From positions 44,868 through 108,867 of the forward strand of contig JACCEN010000012.1 in NCBI GenBank assembly GCA_013416435.1: a DNA stretch of 64,000 bases. The letters are read 5' to 3'. This stretch comes from Alcaligenaceae bacterium (lineage in GTDB: Bacteria; Pseudomonadota; Gammaproteobacteria; Burkholderiales; Burkholderiaceae_B). Shown here one piece after another: positions 26,447 to 34,041 of this stretch (position 1 is its first letter; each line of letters starts with the position of its first letter). Position numbers and translations under genes: made by a program. The notes beneath the pieces were generated by a model that was not told the DNA's origin, made no database searches, and was given only the letters and a program-made list of their open reading frames with translations.

Positions 26447-27547
26447 ATGACCGGCAGCCCCACGTATACGGTTGCAGGCTCCGTCGCCCAGGGCATGCAC
26501 ATCAAAGGCGTGACTCGACGCTTCGGCCAGGTCGATGCCTTGACGGGCATCGACCTGGCCGTCCGGGAGGGAGAACTGCTCACCATACTAGGCCCCAGCG
26601 GCTCGGGCAAAACGACGCTTCTTAAGGTCATAGCAGGCTTTGAGCAACCTGATGAAGGTACGGTCTGCCTGAACGAACTGGACATTACCTATATGCCTCC
26701 CGCCAAGCGGGACATTGGCATGGTGTTTCAGAACTATGCCTTATTCCCGCATATGACCGTTGCAGAAAATATCGCTTTTCCGCTTCAAATGCGAAAAGTT
26801 CCAAAGGCGGAATGTGCAAGCAAAGTGCAAGAGGTTCTAAAGCTGGTCGACCTGCCTGAGTTCGGCGATCGCCTGCCGAAGCAACTCTCTGGCGGGCAGC
26901 AGCAACGAGTCGCACTGGCACGCGCAGTAATCTTCGGGCCACGCCTATTGCTGCTGGACGAACCCTTCGGCGCGCTCGACCGCAAGCTGCGCGAACAAAT
27001 GCAGCTCGAAGTGCGAAGACTGCAGCGCCGCCTCGGCCTGACGGCCTTGTTCGTCACGCATGACCAGGAAGAAGCCCTGGTGCTTTCTGATCGCATCGCG
27101 GTCATGAACAAGGGTCGCATTGCCCAATTGGGGACACCGCAAGAAATCTACCAGTCGCCCGTCGATCGCTTCGTGGCCGGCTTCATCGGCGAATCCAACC
27201 TGCTTCATGCACGTGCAGATGGCGGAAACGAAGCCACGATGGACGACGGCACGCGCGTCGCCCTGCCGCTCGACGCCGACACCGAGAACCGCGACATCGG
27301 AATCTTGCTGCGGCCCGAACGCGCTCGCTACCTGAAGGAAGGAGACCAAGCCGACACCATACTCGATGGCACGGTCATCGAGATCGTATACATGGGCGAA
27401 ACCACGAAATATCGCCTGCGTACAGATACCGGCGTAGAGTTGATCGTACGATGGCCACTGGGCGCCGTCCGGCATGCGCTCGCCATGCACGAGCGTGTCG
27501 CCATCGGCTGGGACCGCAACGATATCCATGTGATCCAATGGACATGA
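26447..27547 (+). CDS. ABC transporter ATP-binding protein, PotA type
   Basis: A 366-residue ATPase. Walker A GPSGSGKTT near residue 51, Q-loop VFQNYALFPHMTV near 92, signature LSGGQQQRVALARA near 145 and Walker B LLLLDEPFGALD near 168 are all intact. A C-terminal TOBE-like domain starts near residue 285. It energises the importer with the neighbouring permeases. AAGGAAA precedes the ATG at 26447; the frame opens earlier at 26384 inside the binding-protein gene. Confidence 0.93.
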   Translation: MTGSPTYTVAGSVAQGMHIKGVTRRFGQVDALTGIDLAVREGELLTILGPSGSGKTTLLKVIAGFEQPDEGTVCLNELDITYMPPAKRDIGMVFQNYALFPHMTVAENIAFPLQMRKVPKAECASKVQEVLKLVDLPEFGDRLPKQLSGGQQQRVALARAVIFGPRLLLLDEPFGALDRKLREQMQLEVRRLQRRLGLTALFVTHDQEEALVLSDRIAVMNKGRIAQLGTPQEIYQSPVDRFVAGFIGESNLLHARADGGNEATMDDGTRVALPLDADTENRDIGILLRPERARYLKEGDQADTILDGTVIEIVYMGETTKYRLRTDTGVELIVRWPLGAVRHALAMHERVAIGWDRNDIHVIQWT

Positions 27548-28440
27548 TACCCACCACATCGGCCGGGCGGCAGCCAGCACCCGATTCCAGGCCCGCGCGA
27601 TCCGCCCTGCGGCGACTGCTGCGGCGCGTAGCGGGCGCATCGATATGGAGCGCCATACCCGCCACAGCATTCATTGCCGTGCTTTTCCTGCTGCCACTGG
27701 CCATTCTGTTCGCACAAGGCTTTCAGGACGGGACACTCGACGCCTACCGGAAGGCCATGACCGATGGACTCTATGTCGGCGTGCTGGCCGATACACTGCT
27801 GGTTGCCGCCTACGTAAGCCTGATATGCCTGCTAATCGCCTACCCGGTAGCGTACTTCCTCGCCTCCGCCAGCGGATACTGGCCCACTATCGGCCTCATT
27901 TTCCTGCTGCTGCCTTTCTGGACCAGCGTCCTGGTCCGCACCTACGGATGGATGGTGATCCTTGGCCGCAACGGCATCGTCAACCGCCTGCTGCTGGACT
28001 TGGGCATCATCTCCAGCCCCATCATCATGATCAACAACCTGATGGGCGTGCTCATCGGCATGGTGCATGTGCTGCTGCCGTACATGGTGTTTCCGCTGTA
28101 CGCCATCATGCGGCGCGTGGACTCCAATCTGCTAGTAGCGGCGGAAGGCTTGGGGGCGTCCCGGTGGGAAATGTTTCGACGGATTTACTTTCCCTTGACA
28201 CTGCCTGGCGTGCTGGCGGGCACCACCCTCGTATATGTGCTGTCAGTCGGGTTCTACATCACCCCGGCCTTACTGGGCGGAGGCAAAGTTCCCATGACGG
28301 CTCTGCTCATCGAGAAACAGGTCAGCCAGTTCCTGGACTGGGGTTTCGCGTCCGCCCTTTCCGTCGTGCTGCTGGCCGCCACCCTGGTGGTGTACCTGAT
28401 ATTGCGCATAGCTCTTCGGGGGAACATGCAATGGAATTGA
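27538..28440 (+). CDS. ABC transporter permease, PotB type
   Basis: A 300-residue inner-membrane permease. About six hydrophobic segments begin with AIPATAFIAVLFLLPLAILFAQGF near residue 38. The EAA-type cytoplasmic loop is VAAEGLGASRWEMFRRIYFPLTLPGVLAGT near 200-230. The start is 27538 or 27544; the latter overlaps the ATPase stop as ATGA. Its end overlaps the next permease start by ten bases. It pairs with the following PotC-type permease. Confidence 0.9.
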   Translation: MDMIPTTSAGRQPAPDSRPARSALRRLLRRVAGASIWSAIPATAFIAVLFLLPLAILFAQGFQDGTLDAYRKAMTDGLYVGVLADTLLVAAYVSLICLLIAYPVAYFLASASGYWPTIGLIFLLLPFWTSVLVRTYGWMVILGRNGIVNRLLLDLGIISSPIIMINNLMGVLIGMVHVLLPYMVFPLYAIMRRVDSNLLVAAEGLGASRWEMFRRIYFPLTLPGVLAGTTLVYVLSVGFYITPALLGGGKVPMTALLIEKQVSQFLDWGFASALSVVLLAATLVVYLILRIALRGNMQWN

Positions 28441-29264
28441 AGACTACACGCCCCTATGCGCGCAGGAGCGCTTGGTCGCCTTTGCGCTTCGCGCTATGCG
28501 CATGGGCCTGCCTGGCCTTTCTTTTTCTGATGGCCCCGCTGGCGATCGTCTTCCCCATCTCGTTCAGCTCGTCGGCCTATTTGCAGTTTCCGCCACCCGG
28601 CTGGTCCATGCGCTGGTATGAAGCGTACGTCAATGACTTCACCTGGATGAGCTCCACTTTCCGCAGCCTCAAGATTGCCGCCTGCACCACCATACTGTCG
28701 GTGGTGCTGGGCACTCTGTTGTCCTTCAGCCTGGTGCGGGGGCGATACCCCGGAAAGTCAATGGTGAATCAGATATCCATATTGCCGCTGATCATTCCCA
28801 CCATCATTTATTCCATCGCCGTCTATGGGCTGTTTTCGCAATGGCGGCTCATCGGGCACTGGCAAGCCATTGTCTTGGCACATACGGTGCATGCCATTCC
28901 CTTCGTCGTCATCATCGTAGGCGCTGCGCTGCGCACCTACGACATGAGCTACGAGCACGCCGCCATGAACCTCGGGGCAAGCCGCGCCATGGCGATCTGG
29001 CGCGTCACGTTGCCACAAATCAGGCCGTCGCTCATTTCGGCCACCTTCCTGGCCTTCATCTCTTCGTTCGACGAACTGGTCATCGCTATGTTTCTGGGCG
29101 GATCAAACATGACGCTTCCAAAGAAGATGTTCGACAATATCATGAATGAAATAGATCCGACCATCGCCGCGGTATCGGTCATACAAATTGCTTTGGTGTC
29201 GATTATCCTGATCCTCGTATCCAGATTCGGTGCGGGGGCCACGCCCGCGAATGACAAGCGATGA
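28431..29264 (+). CDS. ABC transporter permease, PotC type
   Basis: A 277-residue inner-membrane permease. The first segment is ALCAWACLAFLFLMAPLAIVFPISFSSS and the EAA loop is EHAAMNLGASRAMAIWRVTLPQIRPSLISATFLAFISSFDEL near 180-220, a typical PotC end. The ATG at 28431 lies within the last codons of the PotB-type gene. The longer open frame from 27645 is a shadow of that gene. It is the last gene of the plus-strand operon, with a palindromic repeat behind it. Confidence 0.92.
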   Translation: MELKTTRPYARRSAWSPLRFALCAWACLAFLFLMAPLAIVFPISFSSSAYLQFPPPGWSMRWYEAYVNDFTWMSSTFRSLKIAACTTILSVVLGTLLSFSLVRGRYPGKSMVNQISILPLIIPTIIYSIAVYGLFSQWRLIGHWQAIVLAHTVHAIPFVVIIVGAALRTYDMSYEHAAMNLGASRAMAIWRVTLPQIRPSLISATFLAFISSFDELVIAMFLGGSNMTLPKKMFDNIMNEIDPTIAAVSVIQIALVSIILILVSRFGAGATPANDKR

Positions 29265-29276
29265 GCGAGCTTCGAA

Positions 29277-29348
29277 GGATCAGGCCCCGAACGGGGCCTG
29301 TTTCCGTGACACGATGTTGGGGTCAGACCCCGTACGGGGTCTGACCCC
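29277..29348. repeat. Palindromic repeats between convergent operons: one degenerate, one perfect
   Basis: A decayed unit at 29277-29300 (arms reduced to CAGGCCCC / GGGGCCTG, so still paired) and a perfect 30-base unit at 29319-29348. They separate the ends of the ABC-transporter operon and the ten-gene minus-strand operon. The decayed copy keeps base pairing despite two changes. Confidence 0.85.
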
Positions 29349-29361
29349 TTTGCCCTCTTCG

Positions 29362-30261
29362 CTAAGACTTCTTCCAGTAAAGACCGAGCTCTTCCTTGCG
29401 CTTGAATTTCGCGCTGACCCGGTTCACTGCTTCTTTTCCGATCTCGGCCACTAGGTTCGACAGCAGCCCTTCGAATACCGCGAATGTCGGTACGAGCGTC
29501 TGGTAGAAGTTGGTGCTTGTGGTGGGCACAATGATCTTGCGCTTCGCCTTCAATGCCACCGGAGACACGGAGCTGTCGGTAAGCGCCACGACGGGAATGG
29601 AATGCTGTGCACAGTACTGGGCGATGCGCACGGCATCCGCCGCATACGGATCGAAACTGATGATGAACACGAGGTCGTCTTTGTTGAATGAGACCAGATC
29701 CTCGTCAAAAGTGGAAAACCGCCCTTCAAAGAGATGGACGTCGTCCAGGATCAGGCTCAGCACGTACCGCAGATAAAAAGCCGCGGGGAATACGCCGCTG
29801 GTTCCGACCACGCCGACCTGGCGGGCATTCAATAATAAAGTGGAAATCTCCTTGAGCTCTTCGGGCTGGATAGATTTGTGGGTATCGGCCAGATGGCGAA
29901 CCAGATTATCGGTCGTCCGGCTCCAGAAGTCGCCGCCTTCATCCTTCTTGCCGCTGCCGATGATGTGCTTGGTGTGCACGCCATAGCGCGAGGGCCCGGT
30001 GAGCGACAAACCGATCCTGTATACATCCCTGAATTGCTGATAACCGTGGAACCCCAGCATGTCCACAAAGCGGATCACCGTCGAGGTGCTGACCTGCGCC
30101 AGCTCAGAGACCTGCCGAATGGGAAGCAGCGCAATCCGGGACGGTTCTTTCAGAACGAATCGGCCGAACTTCTGCATGCCGGGGCTCAGATTCGGATATT
30201 CGGCCTCGATGCGTTGCTGAATGTCGGTTACGGTAATGGGTCGCTTTGTTTTTGTAGCCAT
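29362..30261 (-). CDS. RpiR family transcriptional regulator (HTH-SIS)
   Basis: A 299-residue RpiR protein. The N-terminal HTH_6 domain has LSPGMQKFGRFVLKEPSRIALLPIRQVSELAQVSTSTVIRFVDMLGFHGYQQFRD (residues about 25-80). The C-terminal SIS fold has VGVVGTSGVFPAAFYLRYVLSLILDDV near 146-172 and DLVFIISFDPYAADAVRIAQYCAQHSIPVVALTDSSVSP near 197-235. Although SIS domains usually bind phosphosugars, many such regulators in this bacterial group sit with amide or amino-acid catabolism genes. It starts 17 bases after the CoA ligase and is the last of the ten-gene operon, so it probably regulates that operon. Confidence 0.9.
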   Translation of the reverse strand: MATKTKRPITVTDIQQRIEAEYPNLSPGMQKFGRFVLKEPSRIALLPIRQVSELAQVSTSTVIRFVDMLGFHGYQQFRDVYRIGLSLTGPSRYGVHTKHIIGSGKKDEGGDFWSRTTDNLVRHLADTHKSIQPEELKEISTLLLNARQVGVVGTSGVFPAAFYLRYVLSLILDDVHLFEGRFSTFDEDLVSFNKDDLVFIISFDPYAADAVRIAQYCAQHSIPVVALTDSSVSPVALKAKRKIIVPTTSTNFYQTLVPTFAVFEGLLSNLVAEIGKEAVNRVSAKFKRKEELGLYWKKS

Positions 30262-30278
30262 CTTGAACTTTCAAACGA

Positions 30279-31919
30279 TCAGCGCCAAGCGCCCGCCACC
30301 CGGTCATAACTGCCGGTCCGTGGATCTTGCTTGTCGGAAACCAACATGTGCTTTGCCACCTTGCCCGAGGCCGTCCTTGGAAGGACATCGCGAAACTCGA
30401 AATACCGCGGGACCTTGAACGCCGCCAGGTTGCTCTTGCAATAGTCGATCAAGGGGTCGAGCATCATGTCGCGCCGCACTCCTTGCTGCGGTACGACGTA
30501 AGCCTTCACTTCCTCGCCGCGTATATCGTCCTTCACCGCCACCACCGCAGCTTCGCATACTTCCGGATAAGCCAATAGTACAGATTCCAGCTCATGCACG
30601 GAAATATTCTCTCCGGCACGGCGGATCATTTCCTTGATCCGGCCAACGATGTAGAAATACCCGTGCTCATCCCGCCGGAACAGGTCGCCGGTACGGAACC
30701 AGTCGCCATGGAATGACGCCGCCGTCGCCTCGTGCCTATTGTAATAGCCCTTCATGATGCCCGGACCCCGTACCAGCAGCTCGCCGATTTCGCCGTCCGG
30801 AACGGTATTGCCTTCCGCATCCGCGATTCTTGCTTCTCTGAAAGGCACTGGAATGCCGCAGGATCCCGAGCCGACCATATCCACAGCTTCCACAGGCATG
30901 AACAGCCCGGTGCCGATCTCGGTCATTCCGAACGCCTCGCGAGCACATACGTCAAAGCGCTCTTCCAGCAGAAGGTGATTGTCTTTGCTCAGGCCATACA
31001 CGTTCACGCGCATCAACTCATGATCACGATCTTGCGTCGATGGAGGCTGCTTGAGCACCACGTCCGGCATCAGGGCGAAATTTATCTTGTAGTCGCGCAC
31101 CCACGACATGAACCGGCTTGCGCTCTGGCGCTTGGCAACGTATAGGCAAGCGCCGCGATACATCGACATCAGCAGCTGCCACTGGGGATCCATATAGAAG
31201 AAGGGAGTCGACGCCAGGATGCGCCGATATGAAAGCCCATCCCGAAATGCGTTCTGCTTTCCCGAAATGAGCCAATACCTGTGCGTCAGCATGCATCCCT
31301 TGGGGAAGCCGGTCGTTCCCGACGTGTACTGGATGTTCATCAAATCATCCAGACCGGCTTCCCGATCCGGCTCGAAAACGTCGGACTGCCCGTCCTGAAG
31401 ACTCTTCCAGGCCGTATAGGCGTCGTCTGATGAATCGACGACAAATACGTTTTCCGAGCCCTGCATGGCCCGATGCTGCTCGCCAATTTCCTTCCAGGCG
31501 GCAAGGCAGTCATCATGAATGATCAGCCACTGTGTTTCGGAGTCATCAACAACATACTTGAGCTCTCGGCCGGTATAGGAAATGTTTATCGGCACCATGA
31601 CGGCCCCGATGCGGGCGAGCGCAAGCCAGGTGATGGGGAACTGAACGACATTGGGCAGCATCACGCCGACATGGGAGCCCTTTTCCACCCCTTTGGCTGC
31701 CAACCCGTTTGCCAGGCGGTTGACCTGCGCCAGTAACTCTCTATAGGTCAGGAGTGGAAAGCCGGATTCAAAAAAATGGAGCGCAGCCTCATCCGCATAC
31801 GTGTGCGCGGCTTTTTCCAGCAGGTGTCCGAGGTTTTTTGGTAAGGGTTCACTTTCTATCTTCGTCTTGCGCTCTGTATAGGGAGGGCGATGGAGCGACA
31901 GTATCTGTGCGCGTGACAT
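30279..31919 (-). CDS. AMP-dependent acyl-CoA synthetase (ligase)
   Basis: A 546-residue ANL ligase paralogous to the one at 22750-24387. Motifs are YTSGTTGFPKGC near residue 200, FGMTEIGTG near 332, the hinge block FRTGDLFRRDEHGYFYIVGRIKEMIRRAGENISVHELE near 400-437 and KTASGKVAKHM (catalytic Lys) at the end. The ATG at 31919 matches the paralogue's start; the frame opens at 31997. It lies 37 bases after the hotdog ammonia-lyase gene. In this operon it may activate a beta-amino acid released by HyuA/HyuB to its CoA ester, but the substrate is inferred from neighbours. Confidence 0.92.
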   Translation of the reverse strand: MSRAQILSLHRPPYTERKTKIESEPLPKNLGHLLEKAAHTYADEAALHFFESGFPLLTYRELLAQVNRLANGLAAKGVEKGSHVGVMLPNVVQFPITWLALARIGAVMVPINISYTGRELKYVVDDSETQWLIIHDDCLAAWKEIGEQHRAMQGSENVFVVDSSDDAYTAWKSLQDGQSDVFEPDREAGLDDLMNIQYTSGTTGFPKGCMLTHRYWLISGKQNAFRDGLSYRRILASTPFFYMDPQWQLLMSMYRGACLYVAKRQSASRFMSWVRDYKINFALMPDVVLKQPPSTQDRDHELMRVNVYGLSKDNHLLLEERFDVCAREAFGMTEIGTGLFMPVEAVDMVGSGSCGIPVPFREARIADAEGNTVPDGEIGELLVRGPGIMKGYYNRHEATAASFHGDWFRTGDLFRRDEHGYFYIVGRIKEMIRRAGENISVHELESVLLAYPEVCEAAVVAVKDDIRGEEVKAYVVPQQGVRRDMMLDPLIDYCKSNLAAFKVPRYFEFRDVLPRTASGKVAKHMLVSDKQDPRTGSYDRVAGAWR

Positions 31920-31956
31920 GGTTGCAGAAGTTTCCTTGGTGAGAGTGCCAAATGCG

Positions 31957-32367
31957 TCAGCTGTTCTGCTCGCGCCGTTGAAGTTCTTTCGGTACAACTA
32001 CCGTGCCGACTGCGCGCGCAATAAGCACTGGCGGGTCCAGAACATCTCCATGGGACGGCGCCTGCCCTACGCCATGAGTCCTGGCAACGGCATATGCTTC
32101 ATATTTGCGCCTTCTTGACGTATTGCCCGCCTCCAATTGCGTGGCCGTCACCCTCAGATAGTCGCCCTCGTATGCCGGCGCCACGAATTCGACTTCGTCG
32201 AAAGCCTTCATGAAGCCCGCATCGCCATCGAACATCATCGACAGCTTTCCGCCGGCCATCCCGAAAAGCTCCATGATGGTCCCCAGCGAAACGACCTGAT
32301 TCGCGTAATGGCTATCGACGCGCAGCTCGATGGTCGACTGGAGCGGGCTTGGTTCCTTCTGTGACAT
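31957..32367 (-). CDS. Hotdog-fold beta-aminoacyl-CoA ammonia-lyase-like protein
   Basis: A 136-residue single-hotdog protein. The segments DSHYANQVVSLGTIMELFG, FDGDAGFMKAFDEVEFVAPAYEGDYLRV, GNTSRRRKYEAYAV and LDPPVLIARAVGTVVVPKELQR closely resemble, from memory, 3-aminobutyryl-CoA ammonia-lyase (Kal) of lysine fermentation and beta-alanyl-CoA ammonia-lyase. Those enzymes remove ammonia from a beta-aminoacyl-CoA to give an enoyl-CoA. The length matches Kal. It starts 24 bases after hyuB and sits next to a CoA ligase that could supply its substrate. A plain thioesterase or dehydratase role is less likely given the long PVLIARA-GT-VVPK match. Confidence 0.8.
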   Translation of the reverse strand: MSQKEPSPLQSTIELRVDSHYANQVVSLGTIMELFGMAGGKLSMMFDGDAGFMKAFDEVEFVAPAYEGDYLRVTATQLEAGNTSRRRKYEAYAVARTHGVGQAPSHGDVLDPPVLIARAVGTVVVPKELQRREQNS

Positions 32368-32391
32368 AAGATGGTTCTCCTGATGGTTCGC

Positions 32392-34041
32392 TCACGCCAC
32401 GATTGGCTTCTCGAGCTCGTTGATGATGTCTTGGTCGATCAATGACTTGGCCCGCAGCCGTGGGTCGCCGTAGCCGCCCCCGCCTGGAGTGCGCAGCACC
32501 ACCCCGTCTCCTGGCTGAAGATAGAGCCGGTCGATCTTGGTCAGGAAAGGGGCCTTGAAGGACTTGCCGCCCACATGGAAGCTATGGTCGGCGGACAGCC
32601 CCGGCTCTCCGCCGAACAAGCCATGCGGCCTGGTCGTCCCCCGGTCGCCGACCAGGGTGACGTAGGCTTCGCCGTCGCGAAGCCTGAATGCGACTTCGAC
32701 CCCGTATCCGCCCCGGTGCTTCCCCGCTCCCGCGGATTGCTCGCGTATGCCGTACTGCGTGAACAGCAAGGGCGTGGCGTGCTCCAGCACCTCGATCGAC
32801 GTATTGCGGGCTGTCGACACCAGTGTTGAGCCATTCGTCAAACCATCGCAGAGTTCAGAGCCGCCGTATCCGCCGCCAAAGAAGAACATGTTCACGTATC
32901 CGCCCCGGGTCGGGCTCGTGCCCCCGATGCCGATGTTCGTGCCGGTGCAGAAAGTGCCGGCCGGGATGCTCTGCGGGGCAATCGGCGCCAGGGCGCCCAG
33001 CACGGCTCCGATCAGCCTTTGGGCCGTCTCGGTCGTCGTGGCCGACACGGGCTTGGGCGGCCGCGGGTTGTACATATTGCCTTCCGGAACGATGAAATGG
33101 AAGGGCACGAAGCATCCCGAGTTCACCGGTATGTCGGGAAATATATGCTTCATGCCGATGAGAAGCGCGCTGATGGTGCTGCTCAGCGGACAATTGAAGG
33201 GGCCTCGGCATTCCTGGGAGCTTCCGGATACGTCGAAGGTCATCTCGGAGCCGTGGATGGTGATTTCCAGGGATATCTTCAAGGGCTCATCGACGACTCC
33301 GTCGTTGTCGAAGGAATCCTCGAACGAGTATTTCCCATCGGGCAGTTGCTCGATACAATTGCGCATCAGTTGCTCGGAGCGCAGCTTGAGCTCGTCTACG
33401 CACTTGAAGACGGTATCCTCGGTGTAATGATCGAACAGGCGATCGAGCCCGGTGCAACCGACATCGAGCGAATTGATCTGCGCCGCAAGGTCGCCGCGCC
33501 GGTCATTGGCGGAACGCATGTTCAGCAGCATGACGTTCAGCAGGTCTTCGTTCATTTCCCCGCCGCTCATCAGCCTTACCGGCGGCATCCTGAAGCCCTC
33601 TTGATAGACGTCCGTCGAGGCCGGCGTAAATCCCCCGGGCGTCATTCCGCCAACATCGGGCCAATGCCCCGTATTGCCCACGAGCATGGTCAGCTTGCCG
33701 TTCCGGAAATAAGGCTTGACCAGCTTCACGTCCATCGTGTGCGTTCCGCCCGAGTACGGATCGTTGACGATGAAAACGTCGCCGGGCCGCATGGTGTGCG
33801 GCGGAAATGCCGCGAGGACGTTCTGCACCGTATGCTGCATGACGACGATGAAGATGGGCAGGCCGTTCGGCCCCTGCGCAATGACCTCGCCGGTCTCGGG
33901 GTGGAACACGCCGCTGGCCAGGTCCCAAGCATCGGCGATGATGGAGGATATCGCCGACGCACCCAGCACGGTGTCCATGTCGTCTGCGATCTGTTCCAGG
34001 TTGCCGCGCATCACGGCAAGGGTAATGGGGTCGACGCTCAT
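32392..34041 (-). CDS. hyuB: Hydantoinase B / oxoprolinase family subunit (HyuB)
   Basis: A 549-residue HyuB-type subunit. Opening DPITLAVMRGNLEQIADDMDTVLGASAISSIIADAWDLASGVFHPETGEVIAQ is characteristic, as are VNDPYSGGTHTMDVKLVKPYF near 96, LVGNTGHWPDVGG near 123 and the glycine-rich C-terminal block PGDGVVLRTPGGGGYGDPRLR. With HyuA it forms an ATP-dependent enzyme opening a cyclic amide (hydantoin, 5-oxoproline, lactam). The start at 34041 overlaps the HyuA stop as ATGA. The 141 codons open upstream are a shadow of hyuA. No acetone-carboxylase gamma subunit is present. Confidence 0.9.
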   Translation of the reverse strand: MSVDPITLAVMRGNLEQIADDMDTVLGASAISSIIADAWDLASGVFHPETGEVIAQGPNGLPIFIVVMQHTVQNVLAAFPPHTMRPGDVFIVNDPYSGGTHTMDVKLVKPYFRNGKLTMLVGNTGHWPDVGGMTPGGFTPASTDVYQEGFRMPPVRLMSGGEMNEDLLNVMLLNMRSANDRRGDLAAQINSLDVGCTGLDRLFDHYTEDTVFKCVDELKLRSEQLMRNCIEQLPDGKYSFEDSFDNDGVVDEPLKISLEITIHGSEMTFDVSGSSQECRGPFNCPLSSTISALLIGMKHIFPDIPVNSGCFVPFHFIVPEGNMYNPRPPKPVSATTTETAQRLIGAVLGALAPIAPQSIPAGTFCTGTNIGIGGTSPTRGGYVNMFFFGGGYGGSELCDGLTNGSTLVSTARNTSIEVLEHATPLLFTQYGIREQSAGAGKHRGGYGVEVAFRLRDGEAYVTLVGDRGTTRPHGLFGGEPGLSADHSFHVGGKSFKAPFLTKIDRLYLQPGDGVVLRTPGGGGYGDPRLRAKSLIDQDIINELEKPIVA

